From Undaria pinnatifida (Eukaryota; Sar; Phaeophyceae; Laminariales; Alariaceae), in contig JABAKD010000006.1 in the NCBI GenBank assembly GCA_012845835.1, positions 10,040,692 to 10,104,691 on the forward strand: a stretch of DNA of 64,000 bases. The letters are read 5' to 3'. Both the position numbers and the translations under genes were made by a program. Positions 19,755 through 29,721 of this stretch are shown piece after piece (the first letter of the stretch is position 1; each line of letters starts with the position of its first letter). The notes below the pieces were generated by a model. It was not told where the DNA came from, ran no database searches, and saw only the letters and a program-made list of their open reading frames with translations.

Positions 19755-20150
19755 ACGAGACGGGAATTCCCATAGGGACAGGAATTCCTATAGAGAACGG
19801 GACCGGACGGGTATTCCCGTCCCGTCCCATCGTGAACTGTCTCCCGTCCACGACCTCCCATCCCATCCCATCATACTGTTCCTACCTATTTCCGTCCAAT
19901 ATGGCTGAAGTAGTATCCTCCCGTCCTCCCGTTCCCACCTTGCTTCCCATCCCATCGTCGGATGTATTCTCCCGTCCCATCACTTCCCATCCCTTTGGCA
20001 GGATAATTTATCCCGTCCCACTTGCTTCCCGTCCCGCTATACCCGTGCTCCCGTTCGCATGACCATTGTGGACACGCTGCTCCCATTGTCAGTTCCCATC
20101 TTCCTCCCATTTGCGCTTCCCACTCAACCTTCTAAATCTCCCATTTGCAC
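19755..20150 (+). repeat. CCCGT/CCCAT-rich degenerate array 1
   Basis: Dense repetition of 'cccgtccc', 'cccatccc' and 'ttcccgt' words on this strand without a strict period. It resembles a decayed pentanucleotide/decanucleotide satellite. A second array of the same words lies at 21765-22215. Confidence 0.65.
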
Positions 20151-20199
20151 TTCCCACTTACGTGTAGTTTCTCAGTTTCAGTAGAAGTTGTATTTCATA

Positions 20200-20705
20200 T
20201 TAAATAATATTACGATATAAACTAAAATACACTCCGGCTGTGAGATCGAAAATTTTGTCAAAACTCATCTTTGCAAGCTAGCTGTGTGTGATACTCCGAT
20301 CGCGCGTATTACGGGCTGTGTGTCCTCATTAAGGATATAAGTCGGCGACTTCCCTTGCAACTACAGTGTAGCTATCAGGGTCGACAGGGTGATGTTAGGC
20401 AGTCTGTGCGCGGAAAAGTCTATAAAACCCGTTTCTGAGGGGGACAAAATCTGACAGCTTTGTGTGGAAGAAAATGAATAAGTTTATCAAGTAAATCCTG
20501 CAAGTCGAATATTCGGTGAGGGGACGGCGGAGTTTTTAAAGACGTGGGGGCCTGGTTTTGATCAAAAGGGGGGCGGAAGGGGGGGAGGGGGGGGAGGGGA
20601 CGGGTGGGGCCGGTCAATTTGTGCGTGGAAACTATAAATATTTCTTGTGGGGGAGGGGTGGGATTGTGGCTGGGGGGGGCGGGGGCGGGAGGAGAGGGCT
20701 TTAGG
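20200..20705 (+). mobile_element. Family C element, left arm only
   Basis: Starts after AT-rich DNA with AAATACACTCCGGCTGTGAG and follows the arm order: 'gtcaggtcggcgactt'-type words, 'gtgcgcggaaa', 'gagggggacaaaatctgacagc', 'ggcctggttttgatcaaaa', G-runs, 'gtgcgtggaaactataaa', G-runs, 'gggctttaggt'. No inverted right arm follows, so it is a half element. Confidence 0.7.
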
Positions 20706-20837
20706 TGAATCTTGGATTTAAATATGTAGTATCTTGTTGTGGTACGCTGTCAGCTCTCCCATTTTTTTTATTTGTTTTTTTCACTTTTGGAGAGAGACGC
20801 ACCACACACGCACCACGCACGCGCTACACACGCACCA

Positions 20838-21140
20838 CATGCACACGTTCCTCACGGCGGAATCGGCCGGTGGTGGCTCGGCTTCTGAGCCTCCGGCACA
20901 GCCAAATCCGTCAATTGCGATCAGTGGTACTCCCGTGAATAAGAGGGGTGCAGGCGTTGGGAGAAACAAGCAGACGTAAGGGATTTGGAAGTATTGCGTG
21001 GAGTTCGAGCCAGCTGTGGACAAGAAGAACGTGAGGTGCATGGTGAAACAAAAGCTGCCGCGTCGGCGTTGCTCCCGGACCGCGAGGTCACCCACGGCCA
21101 TACGATGAAGTATGTACGAGCCGACAAAGCCCCAAGAAGC
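20838..21140 (+). pseudogene. hAT-type transposase remnant (BED zinc-finger start)
   Basis: In one frame 'GIWKYCVEFEPAVDKKNVRC' resembles the W-x-(Y/F)-F-x(n)-C start of BED fingers found at the N terminus of hAT transposases. After a frame change, 'THGHTMKYVRADKAP' resembles the 'H..TTN.K.HL...HP' end. An in-frame TGA/TAA before it and the frame change show it is broken, and no catalytic domain follows. Identification is by motif shape only. Confidence 0.35.
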
Positions 21141-21764
21141 ATAGGGGGTTTTGTTTTACTCACTGTGCGGGGAGCGTCTCATTTTTTTGGTCCTGTTTTC
21201 TTCAAAAACCCATGCAGTTTGGTTTTTTCTTTTTTCGTTTAACGGGTATCTACGAGTACGTATAGTCTATATAACAAAACAATTTTGTGATTTAAGAAGT
21301 TTCATCGTGTCATTTTCATATCATATCCGATATCTCGTCTTCTTTCCCAGAATCATCTTTGCACGCAATGTATCCTCTTCACAAGACGCGTGATATACAA
21401 ATGTAGTTATTCGAGCGAAGCGAGTTTCTAATTCGGAAAAAGAGAGTTTCTAATTCCCACCTGCGGTCCCCGCGAAATAGCGCTCTACTCAAAGAAAAGG
21501 TCGTGTGTTTGTACGCTTCAACTTGAATTTAGTCTAGGTCGCTAGAAAAATGAGTGCTGTGGTGGCGGACCACACGTCTCACGACAGTTACATCTATCAG
21601 CTGTCGCTCGTTTAAGTGACAGCTACAATATCTTATTTCAGCAGGTTTTTTTTTTATTGCCAGCGCTTCGGCATCTGACACCTAAGGCATGTGCCGATGT
21701 ACACGGCGGTAGACACTACTAGTTCGTAATGAGGCTTGGGGGAGGCGGGGTGCACGTCCCGTTG

Positions 21765-22215
21765 AGCATCTATGTCCCGTTGACAACGTCCCACACATCC
21801 CCAGTGGCTTTCCTGTTGTCTTTCCCATCGACACTGGATATTTTGCCATTGCCTTCCTCGTTGTCTTTCCCATCGACAATGACAATTTTTATCATTGTTT
21901 CCCGTTTCACTATAAAACGTGATAGTCCCATCCCATCCCGTCTGAACGATCGGAAGTATATTCGATTGCCGTCCCGTCCTCATCAATAAAAAACCTCCCA
22001 TCTTCCCGTTCCGAAATCATGTGAACATATCCCGTCCCGTTCCCGTCCCGCATAGCAAGCATGGGACATTTCCTGTCCCGTCTAGACGCAAATTGCCCCG
22101 TCCTATCCCGTCACAACGGGAGCAGAACAACTGACGATGGGATCCCGTTGACAACGGGAGCCCAATTTTTTTCCGCCTGCGGCGGGCTAAACACTCCCGT
22201 CCGGTCACACACGGC
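21765..22215 (+). repeat. CCCGT-rich degenerate array 2
   Basis: Repeated 'tcccatcgaca', 'cccgtcccg' and 'cccgttgacaacg' words. Two 24-bp-like repeats ('cgttgtctttcccatcgaca') are near 21815 and 21860. Composition and words match the array at 19755-20150. Confidence 0.6.
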
Positions 22216-22459
22216 CCCCTCGGCACCATGATAGTCCTTGGTTTTAATGACACCCCTCAACTGAGGAGGTCTCTAAAGTAGTGAGAATACTGATGTGAGG
22301 CAAAAGCAAGAAACGTCAAATGGATAAACTGTCCCACAACGTAGAGGACCAATATTCACGAATCACAAGTGCAAGAGATTGAGCAATTCCTTTGCCGAGG
22401 AGCCCGTTCGGCCGGAACCGATGTGGAGATGTGTCGCTACCCCTATCTTATCACGTGCT

Positions 22460-23575
22460 TACCCCGTGACCCTCTGTCACTATCGGCTCGCTGTGCACCG
22501 CAGCGAACGACGACATCGCGAGTGGACTTCACACTCACAGCATACGTGTGTTTGACCCCAACATGGCCATAAGCCTTACACCAACTAGTCTTCCGGGGGG
22601 AAACCAGAACCATTGCGTCCGCCACGACAATTATTTTACTACCGAGGATATATATATACGAACCATGTCTTCTACACGTCCCAGTACACCGTTGGGCACA
22701 CCCCTGCGATCAATGCTACCGACGAGAGCATGCTGCGACACAGGTTGTACATAGATTTATTGCAATGCTCCTTTCGCTTGGGGGGCTCTATGTACATAAT
22801 TATATTTCAGACGTGGGGAAACCCTACAGATGTGTACGACGAAACATCTAACAAAATGCCCTGAAACACCAACATTGTTGGTTGAAGCGAGCGCCGTCAA
22901 GCACACGTGAGTCCCAAAAGCGCAAGCAAACGTGTGCGGACCCGTATCGTATGCTATTCAAATCCTTGATCACGTCAAATACAATACCAGAGGCAAATGC
23001 CAACGTTGGGCTTTCGGTTTCTGTCTGACGGAATCCCTGAACCGAGGAAACCCGTGCGGATATAGAGCCAGCGTTGACTGTTCGCCTCATACTTGCTGCA
23101 GATGACCTGTTTGTTCGTGGATCTAAGTGTCCAATGTTCCTCAGGTTCAAGCAGTGAACACAGTAACGGCGAGCCCCCTCAAGCTTGGACATGCGAATAT
23201 TCCAGGTACACCCCCATCGCGGCCTGCGTGATAATCCAATGTACTCAGATGACCGTCTACCTGGCCTGTGCGAGCCGCACGCCGCAAACAACGCGGTAAA
23301 CACCCTCACCTGGCGGGAGACCCAGGCTACAATAGACTGGTTCTACGATAGCTCCCCCCTAAGCCATCGATATTTTTAACGAACGTTTCATGGCTGCTCG
23401 ACACGAGGAAGATTTCTATCAAAACAACGTCTTCAAATATTTTCTTGTTTGCAAAGAACTATCGGCCATTGACATTGGGGTGACAATGGTCACCGTATAT
23501 CAAGAGATGCGGCCGGGAGCTGGTTTCAAAACCGGCGATTTCGCTAAAGAAAGCTTCGGGGAGCTGCCGTAAAAC
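22460..23575 (+). pseudogene. Unidentified decayed coding region
   Basis: Several short frames look protein-like but switch frame and carry stops. Examples are 'YTVGHTPAINATDESML' (22700s), 'RLILAADDLFVRG' (23080s), 'DNPMYSDDRLPGLCEPHAA' (23230s) and 'EEDFYQNNVFKYFLVCKELS' (23405-23465). I do not recognise a family. It could be a dead gene or mobile-element ORF; the signal is weak. Confidence 0.2.
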
Positions 23576-23584
23576 GAGTCGATA

Positions 23585-23645
23585 GGGGGATCCCTTTAAG
23601 TTTGATCTTTTTTCAGTGGCCAGGAGTCGCTCGCGGGAGTGTGTG
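23585..23645 (+). mobile_element. Family A fragment
   Basis: Contains 'gatagggggatcccttt' and 'tcagtggccaggagtcgctcgcgggagt', matching the left arm of family A, cut by a short GT run. Confidence 0.45.
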
Positions 23646-23876
23646 TGTGTGTGTTCTTCACATTAAACCGTTTTTCTACTCGTCGACATCCAGCACACCC
23701 AGTGTCCGTACTGATTCTTCACCCTGGAAAGATCAGCTCTGTGGTCACAAGCTACGACACAGAGATAATGCATCGTAATGCATTCGACAACGCAATGTCA
23801 TGCCCTAGTACTGGGTACGACAGGCACAACATACATACGTCAGCAACAGAAATACATTGGAAGAGAGAATACGAAA

Positions 23877-24065
23877 TAAACAAAAACAAAAACAAAAACA
23901 AAAACAAAATAATAATAAGAAAACAAATAAAAACAAAGATAAAATAAAACAAAAATGAAACAAACAAAATGAAGGGGAAATCGAAGAAACAACCCAACCG
24001 GAAAGGAGAGCCAAAGCTCGGAAAAGAAACATAATAAAATAAAATAAAATAAAGTAAAGTAAAAC
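23877..24065 (+). repeat. A-rich microsatellites (AAAAC)n and (AAAAT)n
   Basis: Tandem CAAAAA units at 23881-23910 and TAAAA units at 24033-24062 within an A-rich strand of about 190 bp. No element containing these tracts could be defined. Confidence 0.75.
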
Positions 24066-24767
24066 CAAAATAAGATAATCCGAACACGAGCCAAAAACCT
24101 GGACACGCAAGGAGGGAACAAAGGGGAAAAAAAATACCCCAGAAAAAGAAGAAAAGTGCTACGTACCTACTAGTCGGCCTGGTACCTTGCTACTCTGTCT
24201 GCCATCTCCTTCCTGCCTTATGATTGTGGCACTCCGTTTCGTAGCCCGGTTCGCGCCTTGGTTTCCGCTGGCTGGGTGCAGCCGTCCCAGCCAACGCCGA
24301 CACTCCCATCCTTCCTGTCGTGCATGCGTACCCACGCGGTGGCCAGCCTCTCCATTCCCCAAGCTGCCCACGCTGCGCTATCTGCTGTGGTGATGTACCG
24401 TCCTGCCCCGGGGATGAACTCCTCGGCGTCGGGGTTAAAAAGAAAACCCATCACCACCACCCCACGCGGTCCTTAGAGTGAGCAGTTCACTAGCCAGACC
24501 GCGCGAGGTTCCCTCTCTACCCAGCCCGAGGCTCGATGCCCGTGTGACTGCCGCTAGACCGCTGCAGGTCCTCGCGGGCTTCCTCGGCCCACCCCAAGGA
24601 CGGGGCAGGCCGAACAAGGAGTCCATGGAGTGGGACCCGCTGTTCCTTCCCGGTCTTAAACCTAGTTTCTGTCCATATATCGCGACGTGAATCCGCAACG
24701 CAGTTATTAACCACGTTGTGCCAAGTGTGTCGCGAAAAGTATTTTGGACATGTACAGAGACTTCCGT
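24066..24767. other. Intergenic, nothing recognised
   Basis: G+C-rich with overlapping short frames on both strands; none has recognisable domains. Confidence 0.35.
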
Positions 24768-25070
24768 GCGAGTGGTTCAAAACCAATTAGTAATAAACGG
24801 GGGTACCCCCTCTACCGCAGCTTTGGTTTTGATTAGGAAAGAATTTTCCCGGTGAGTCGGGGTCACTCCTCCCCCCGTCCCCCGTCGCCGTGATTCTTCG
24901 TTATCTTGAGCTTTCGCCCTGTTGGAAATTTGCGGTATCGACTCACACTGTACTGGTAGGCTATCTCTCAAAAGTCTTTTCTTCCGCGAGGTACGAGGTC
25001 AATCGTGCGAGTGGTGCATTTCCGGAGGTGGAGACGGGGCTACCCCGCCTACCGTTTGCACTTGATCTTC
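24768..25070. mobile_element. Rearranged family A pieces
   Basis: A right end ('gtgcgagtggttcaaaac', GGGGGTACCCCCTCTACCGC) is followed by 'gagtcggggtcactcctcc' and a second right-arm piece ('cgcgaggtacgaggtcaatcgtgcgagtgg', 'ccccgcctaccg'). This looks like two overlapping or partly deleted copies. Confidence 0.5.
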
Positions 25071-25757
25071 GGTGGAATAAAAAAAAAAACTCCGTTGGAG
25101 ATATTAATACGGGTGAAACGCTCGGCATTTGCACTCCCCGGTCTATCGAGACAACCCAACTTTCGATAAAATCGGCTTTGAAAATCGTTCGAGGGGTTGT
25201 GTTTCAACGCATATGTCGGCGACAGCACGTTGGCAGGGCAGGTAGGTGCGAGTGGCTACATCTAACAACAAAAGAAAGGGAAATATCTCATGCGCCCAAC
25301 ATTGGTGGCTACGTAGAGGCGCACACCTCCGCCCTATGACACCGACAACGGACGCAGTGTTCACGATTTAAACTCTAAACGTTGCGATTAATCAAATATC
25401 GCAATACGTGTATTTCAGGCGGGACCATCGACAGATGCAGCGTGCCTAGGATTCCGATGCTTGCACTGCTGCCTTTTTTTTTGTCAGAATACAGATATCC
25501 ACATGGAAATATCGAACCAGGCGAAAAAACATGAAGAACACGAGGAACGAACGTAGCTTGTATGGCGGTAACACATACACGCAGAAGTCTCGAATGTTTT
25601 AACGGCTTGCGGATGTTCGTTCTGTGGTGAAGGGCTCCACTCGGCGGGCGGCTGACGCCGCCGGCTACGCCCGCGCAATACAAAACACAATTAAATGTAA
25701 AGGGGGCCAAGATAAGATGCCCATCGTTTGGTGAAACTAACGATTTGACAAAACGTC
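25071..25757. other. Intergenic, nothing recognised
   Basis: No coding or repeat signal recognised. Confidence 0.35.
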
Positions 25758-25785
25758 ATTCAGCTCTGCTTGTGCAGAGCTGAAT
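25758..25785. repeat. Perfect 12-bp hairpin
   Basis: ATTCAGCTCTGC and GCAGAGCTGAAT are exact inverse complements around a TTGT loop. No T-run follows, so terminator function is not supported. A similar hairpin (CAGCTCAT/ATGAGCTG) occurs near 26079-26101. Confidence 0.7.
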
Positions 25786-25979
25786 GCCCTGTGCTGCGCG
25801 GTGTGCTGGTTGACGAGATGGCACGTTTTGATCGTCAGTACGGGTGCAATTTTTCAGCGAAAACATTATTGAGAGGACCGATAAGAGGGAAGACAACCAA
25901 TGAAGAGAGCATAAAAACGTACACGCGTGCATACGGGTATCCGATATCTGGCAATTCGCATGATACCTGGTACGTTCGA

Positions 25980-26300
25980 ACGAAAGCACAGCGCAGCACG
26001 ACACAGCGCCTCTCCGCAGGGCAAGGCACAGCACCACACGGCACCGCAACGTCATTCGCTGCACGACTCTGAGCAATATCAGCTCATCTTACATGAGCTG
26101 GTTCAACAATGTAGTACTTGCACACGTTGTGTGGTGTACCTCGATACTGGTGCATGATACATCGTCCAAGAAGACCTGGCATGTTCGAAGCGGTAAGCAC
26201 GGCACAGAACATAGCACATCATAACACGACACAGCACTGCACATAGTGCAACGCAAGGCAGGGCATCGCCGTGCCGCACGGCCGGGCGCGCCATTGCGCC
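25980..26300 (+). repeat. GCACAGC-type low-complexity stretch
   Basis: Two similar blocks repeat words such as 'gcacagcgcagcacgacacagc' and 'agcacggcacagaacatagcac', each preceded by a 'acctgg(t/c)a(c/t)gttcgaa' word (25970 and 26175). They may be two diverged copies of one repeat of about 200 bp. Confidence 0.4.
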
Positions 26301-26512
26301 GAACGTCACGGCGCTGCTCTTCTGAGATGGCGTTTTCGTTCGCTGCTGAGGTCAGCGGAGCTCAGGTTCGACCTGGCACGATGATGCGTCGTTAAAAAAA
26401 TAATGAAGTAGAGAACTCAGGTTTCAACGCACAACGCACGGTATATTTCATTCGGGAACTCTCCGAGGAGCTCCGACCAAGGCCAGCGTAAGGGAGTCAT
26501 GTTTTAGGGAAT

Positions 26513-26752
26513 CTTTGGTCAACGGTGGGGTCACTCGCGCGAGTGACCCCCCCGTTTCTGTGGGGTCTTCTGCTTTCTGGCCGTTTATGTTTTTGATACT
26601 AAAACCGCCACAAGCAATGATTAGCTACGCTGCCCAGAATAACCCACCAGAAGACTTTATTGCCCCAGTGAGGTACAGAGACATTTGGTCGAGTGCCACA
26701 AAGGCAGCAGTTAATACGATGGTACCCCCATCCTGTTCCATAGCCTTGATAC
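26513..26752 (+). mobile_element. Family A MITE (eroded left end)
   Basis: The hallmark GGGGTCACTCGCGCGAGTGACC is followed by 'gtttctgtggggtc', 'gattagctacgctgc', 'gaggtacagagacatttggtcgagtg', and a right end 'gtacccccatcctgttccatagcc'. Confidence 0.65.
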
Positions 26753-26842
26753 TCTGCTTCAGGCGTCTGAGCCCGTTCAGTAGTCAGGAAGGAAGGATAT
26801 CATAAAGTCATTGTACGTGCGAGGAAAAAACGGAGGATCCAC

Positions 26843-27096
26843 GCCACGGTGAGGGAGGGTACCCTCTTCTCCTCTAGCCCGGGTGTTTGCCACTCTCGCG
26901 AGCGACTCCGTACCTCATGAATGGCAAACAACGACTTGAGGGGACTGTATTGGCACAGCGTGGCGTACAGTTCCGTTGCGGATTTATAACTCAAACTCTG
27001 TGAACAGCACGAAAGCTATCCGATGGAGCAAGGGGGTTGCTCGCGCGACTGACCGTGAACCACACTGCGAAACAAAAGGCCCCAAAAGTGTGACCC
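26843..27096 (-). mobile_element. Family A MITE, inverted, abutting family B
   Basis: Inverted order: 'ggtgagggagggtacc', 'gccactctcgcgagcgactccgtacctcatga', 'gggttgctcgcgcgactgacc', 'aggccccaaaagtgtgacccccc'. Its end is directly followed by a family B element at 27100. Confidence 0.65.
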
Positions 27097-27099
27097 CCC

Positions 27100-27357
27100 G
27101 ACGCGTGCTACGATGGAGGTGCACCACGTATTTTTTCTGACGTTCCTCAATTTCGGACCTTTAAAACCGACCCCAAACATTGATTTGGGGTAAGCTTAAG
27201 CTGCTGGACCGGATGAAAAATCCCTTGGCCTAGATTTTACAACGAGAAGCATTCAAGAAAATATCCTAATTCTGACGATTTCGAGCATAAGGAGCCCGGT
27301 CATCCAGAAACGATTTCAGACGAAATGTACTTCGTACATCTATCGTGGCACGCGCCC
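27100..27357 (+). mobile_element. Family B MITE
   Basis: TIRs GACGCGTGCTACGATGGAGG and ATCTATCGTGGCACGCG. Internals 'gacgttcctcaatttcgg', 'ctggaccggatgaaaaatccc', 'taaggagcccggtcatccag', 'tttcagacgaaatgtac'. Confidence 0.8.
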
Positions 27358-27429
27358 CCCTGTTCCATAGCCTTCATCTCAAACTACTTGCAATTAGTGT
27401 GAAGCCATTCCACGGTAGGGTAGGGGTGC

Positions 27430-28370
27430 AGCATCAGCCCCTGAGGTGCTCACATGAGGAGCTCAACATCTCACTCGAAACCTGACTTCGATGGCATTCT
27501 TCGTTCGCACAACCTGACCAAGCTTCTATGCCTTAGTTCCAAAACAACATATGTACTCGTAAAATTACTTGATCAACGACTAGCCGATAGTTCTTCACCT
27601 TTGAGGAGTCCAATTGGCCAAGGACGCCTTGGCGCAAAACGTACAATCCCTACCGTGGGATGAGTCGGTGTTTTTGAGCGATCCAGCCATCTCGCGGCAA
27701 GGAGTGCAGCAGATTCTAAGAACTTCCTGAGCTCTCTCCTAACATGGGGATCTAGCTCAACACCTCACCTGATGCTACACATGACTTCGAAGGCATTTAT
27801 TCGTTCGCGCAGCCCGACCAAAGCTTCTGACGTTCCAACGCTGTAGGGGTTGCAGTTGTTGGATCCACTAAGAATGTACCCAAGTCCGGTTGAGCTCCTC
27901 AAGTGAGGAACTACCGGTTCGCCGAATAGTTTTTCAGCAAGTGTGATTCGCTGTAGGAATAGGGCAGATACTCTTGGTCGGGCTGCACGAACGAATGTCG
28001 ACGCGTGCTACTCTAGGGGTGCACCACTTTTTTTGTGATGGTCTTCAATTTGGGAGCTTGAAACCTCGCGCAAAAAGGACTTGGAGAAACATCACACTGC
28101 TATATTGCGCCGTAGGATAAAAAATCCCATTGCCTAGGTACTACGCACCGAGAATCAGGCTAAGCAATAAGGTCTGTGTACCACGATATTGGGTGAAAGT
28201 ACCCCGTCATTCAAACACAATTTCAGACGAAAAGTGCTTCGTACCTCTATCGTAGCGTGCGTCTGCCTTCGAAGTCATGTGTAGTGTCGGGTGGGTTGTT
28301 GAGCTCCTCCTGCCAGGAACTCGCGAACGTCCTTCTGCACCTCTAGCGTGAGATGGGTCTTTTACTCGAA
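27430..28370. repeat. Family E dispersed repeats (several copies)
   Basis: The word 'cctgacttcgatggcatt...cgttcgcacaacctgaccaagcttct' at about 27480 recurs at 27780-27830 and, inverted, at 27965-28000 plus 28264-28285. In that last copy a family B MITE splits it. Each copy also carries small hairpins of the GAGCTCCTCAAGTGAGGAAC type. Function and full length are unknown. Confidence 0.5.
28000..28263 (+). mobile_element. Family B MITE inside family E
   Basis: TIRs GACGCGTGCTACTCTAGGGG and CCTCTATCGTAGCGTGCGTC. Flanks read '...gggctgcacgaacgaatg' and 'tgccttcgaagtcatgtgt...', which are continuous in the inverted copy near 27780-27830. The insertion is therefore visible against an uninterrupted relative. 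Confidence 0.85.
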
Positions 28371-28563
28371 AGTCTTAGATCATACGACCATATTGAAATT
28401 TCTCGACAGTAACAGGTCAAGTTCCTGTCGTGAGGAGGTAAATCGAAAACATTGTCACAAACACATTATTTTCCGTCCCGCACTGCGCTTCATGCCATGT
28501 ATACCCCCCCAGGACACTGAGCTGGTTAAGCTCTATACCGACGCGTGAACTGCATTCAACGCC

Positions 28564-28734
28564 ATGCCGACACAGCCGCCGTCTGTGCCGACCGCAGTCC
28601 CGAATCGGGTATGCTCGTTCGACCTTCTTGCCGCCCAACCAACGCCCGAGGGGACCTACTTCTTCATCCTGTACTTCGCCGGGGCCGATTATCTGCGTCA
28701 ATTACTACAACAATTGCTGCTAGGCCGCGGCTAA
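28564..28734 (+). CDS. Small open frame, 56 codons, unidentified
   Basis: An ATG frame reading 'MPTQPPSVPTAVPNRV', 'FDLLAAQPTPEGTYFF' and 'ADYLRQLLQQLLLGRG' ends at TAA just upstream of the copia 5' LTR. Amino-acid composition is protein-like, with a Leu/Gln-rich amphipathic end. It may be an exon of an interrupted host gene or chance. No neighbour supports it. Confidence 0.2.
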   Translation: MPTQPPSVPTAVPNRVCSFDLLAAQPTPEGTYFFILYFAGADYLRQLLQQLLLGRG

Positions 28735-28779
28735 CCCGACGAAAACCCTTCCGATCACCTGTTCGAACAAATACAACAC

Positions 28780-29662
28780 TGTAGAATTGACTATTTGCTC
28801 GTACCAATGTCTGAACCAGGAAACTGTAAAGTATGTACGATGATCATGATATGAAATTCTTATTCAGGGAGTTGCAATATTTGTGTTTGTCATCTCGGAT
28901 GAATTGTGAATTTGCAGCCGTTTGAGTGCCCTTCTGTCTTCAGCGGAGACAACGATAATATATGTAAAAAAAAAAAATAGAAATACACTCCAGCTGTGAG
29001 ATCGAATATTTTGTCGAAACTCATCCTTGCAAGCTGTGTGTGATACTCCGATCGCGCGTATTACGGGTTGTGTGTCCTCATTAAGGATATAGGTCGGCGA
29101 CACCCTTTGCAACTACAGTGTAGCTATCAGGGTCAACAGGGTGATGTTAGGCAGTCTGTGCGCGGAAACTACAAAACCCGTTTCTGAGGGGGACAAAATC
29201 TGACAGCTGTGGAAGGAAATGCATCAGTTTATCAAGTGAATGCTGTACGTCGAATACCGGTGAGGGGAGGGCGGAGGTTTTAAGGACGTGGGGGCCTGAT
29301 TTTGATCAAAACGGGGCGGGAGGGGGGGAGGGGGAGGAGGGGACGGGTGAGCACGTCAATTCGTGCGTGAAAACTATAAATCCTTCTTGTGGGGGAGGGA
29401 GGGGGAATATGGCGGGGGGGCGGGGGGCGGGGGGGAAGGGGGCTTTAGGTCGCATAGATGTAGGGGTTTGCTATTCGCATGGTGCTAGGTCAAGGCGATC
29501 TTGCGGGTGGTGGGGAAGGAGGCCTATAGTGTTTACTACTCTGGTAGATTTATTCTCGTACCTGTTTTACGACAGCTTCCGAGGCCCCATCGACGGCTCT
29601 CACCTAGACATCCTTTACCACATGATGACCTTGGAACCTCCGTGTACGAGGTACTCCAATAC
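28780..29662 (+). repeat. Copia 5' LTR, split by a nested element
   Basis: The left piece (28780-28963: 'attgactatttgctcgtacc', 'cagggagttgcaatatt', 'ggagacaacgataatatat') and right piece (from about 29557: 'tacctgttttacgac', 'ctttaccacatgatgacctt', 'acgaggtact') are adjacent in the 3' LTR. A family C arm lies between them. A possible tRNA primer site ('gttatcagcg', near 29680) follows. The right boundary is approximate. Confidence 0.75.
28964..29556 (+). mobile_element. Family C element nested in copia 5' LTR
   Basis: Begins after 'gataatatat' with an A-run and AAATACACTCCAGCTGTGAG, then the standard left-arm order, including 'gtgcgcggaaactac', 'ggcctgattttgatcaaaa', G-runs, 'gtgcgtgaaaactataaatcc', G-runs and 'catggtgctaggtcaaggcgatc'. 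No inverted right arm. The 3' LTR shows the same site uninterrupted (near 37190-37200). Confidence 0.8.
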
Positions 29663-29721
29663 GCTAGCGTAGTGACGTTATCAGCGATCGCACTGCAAAA
29701 AAAGACTAACAGGTCGACAAG

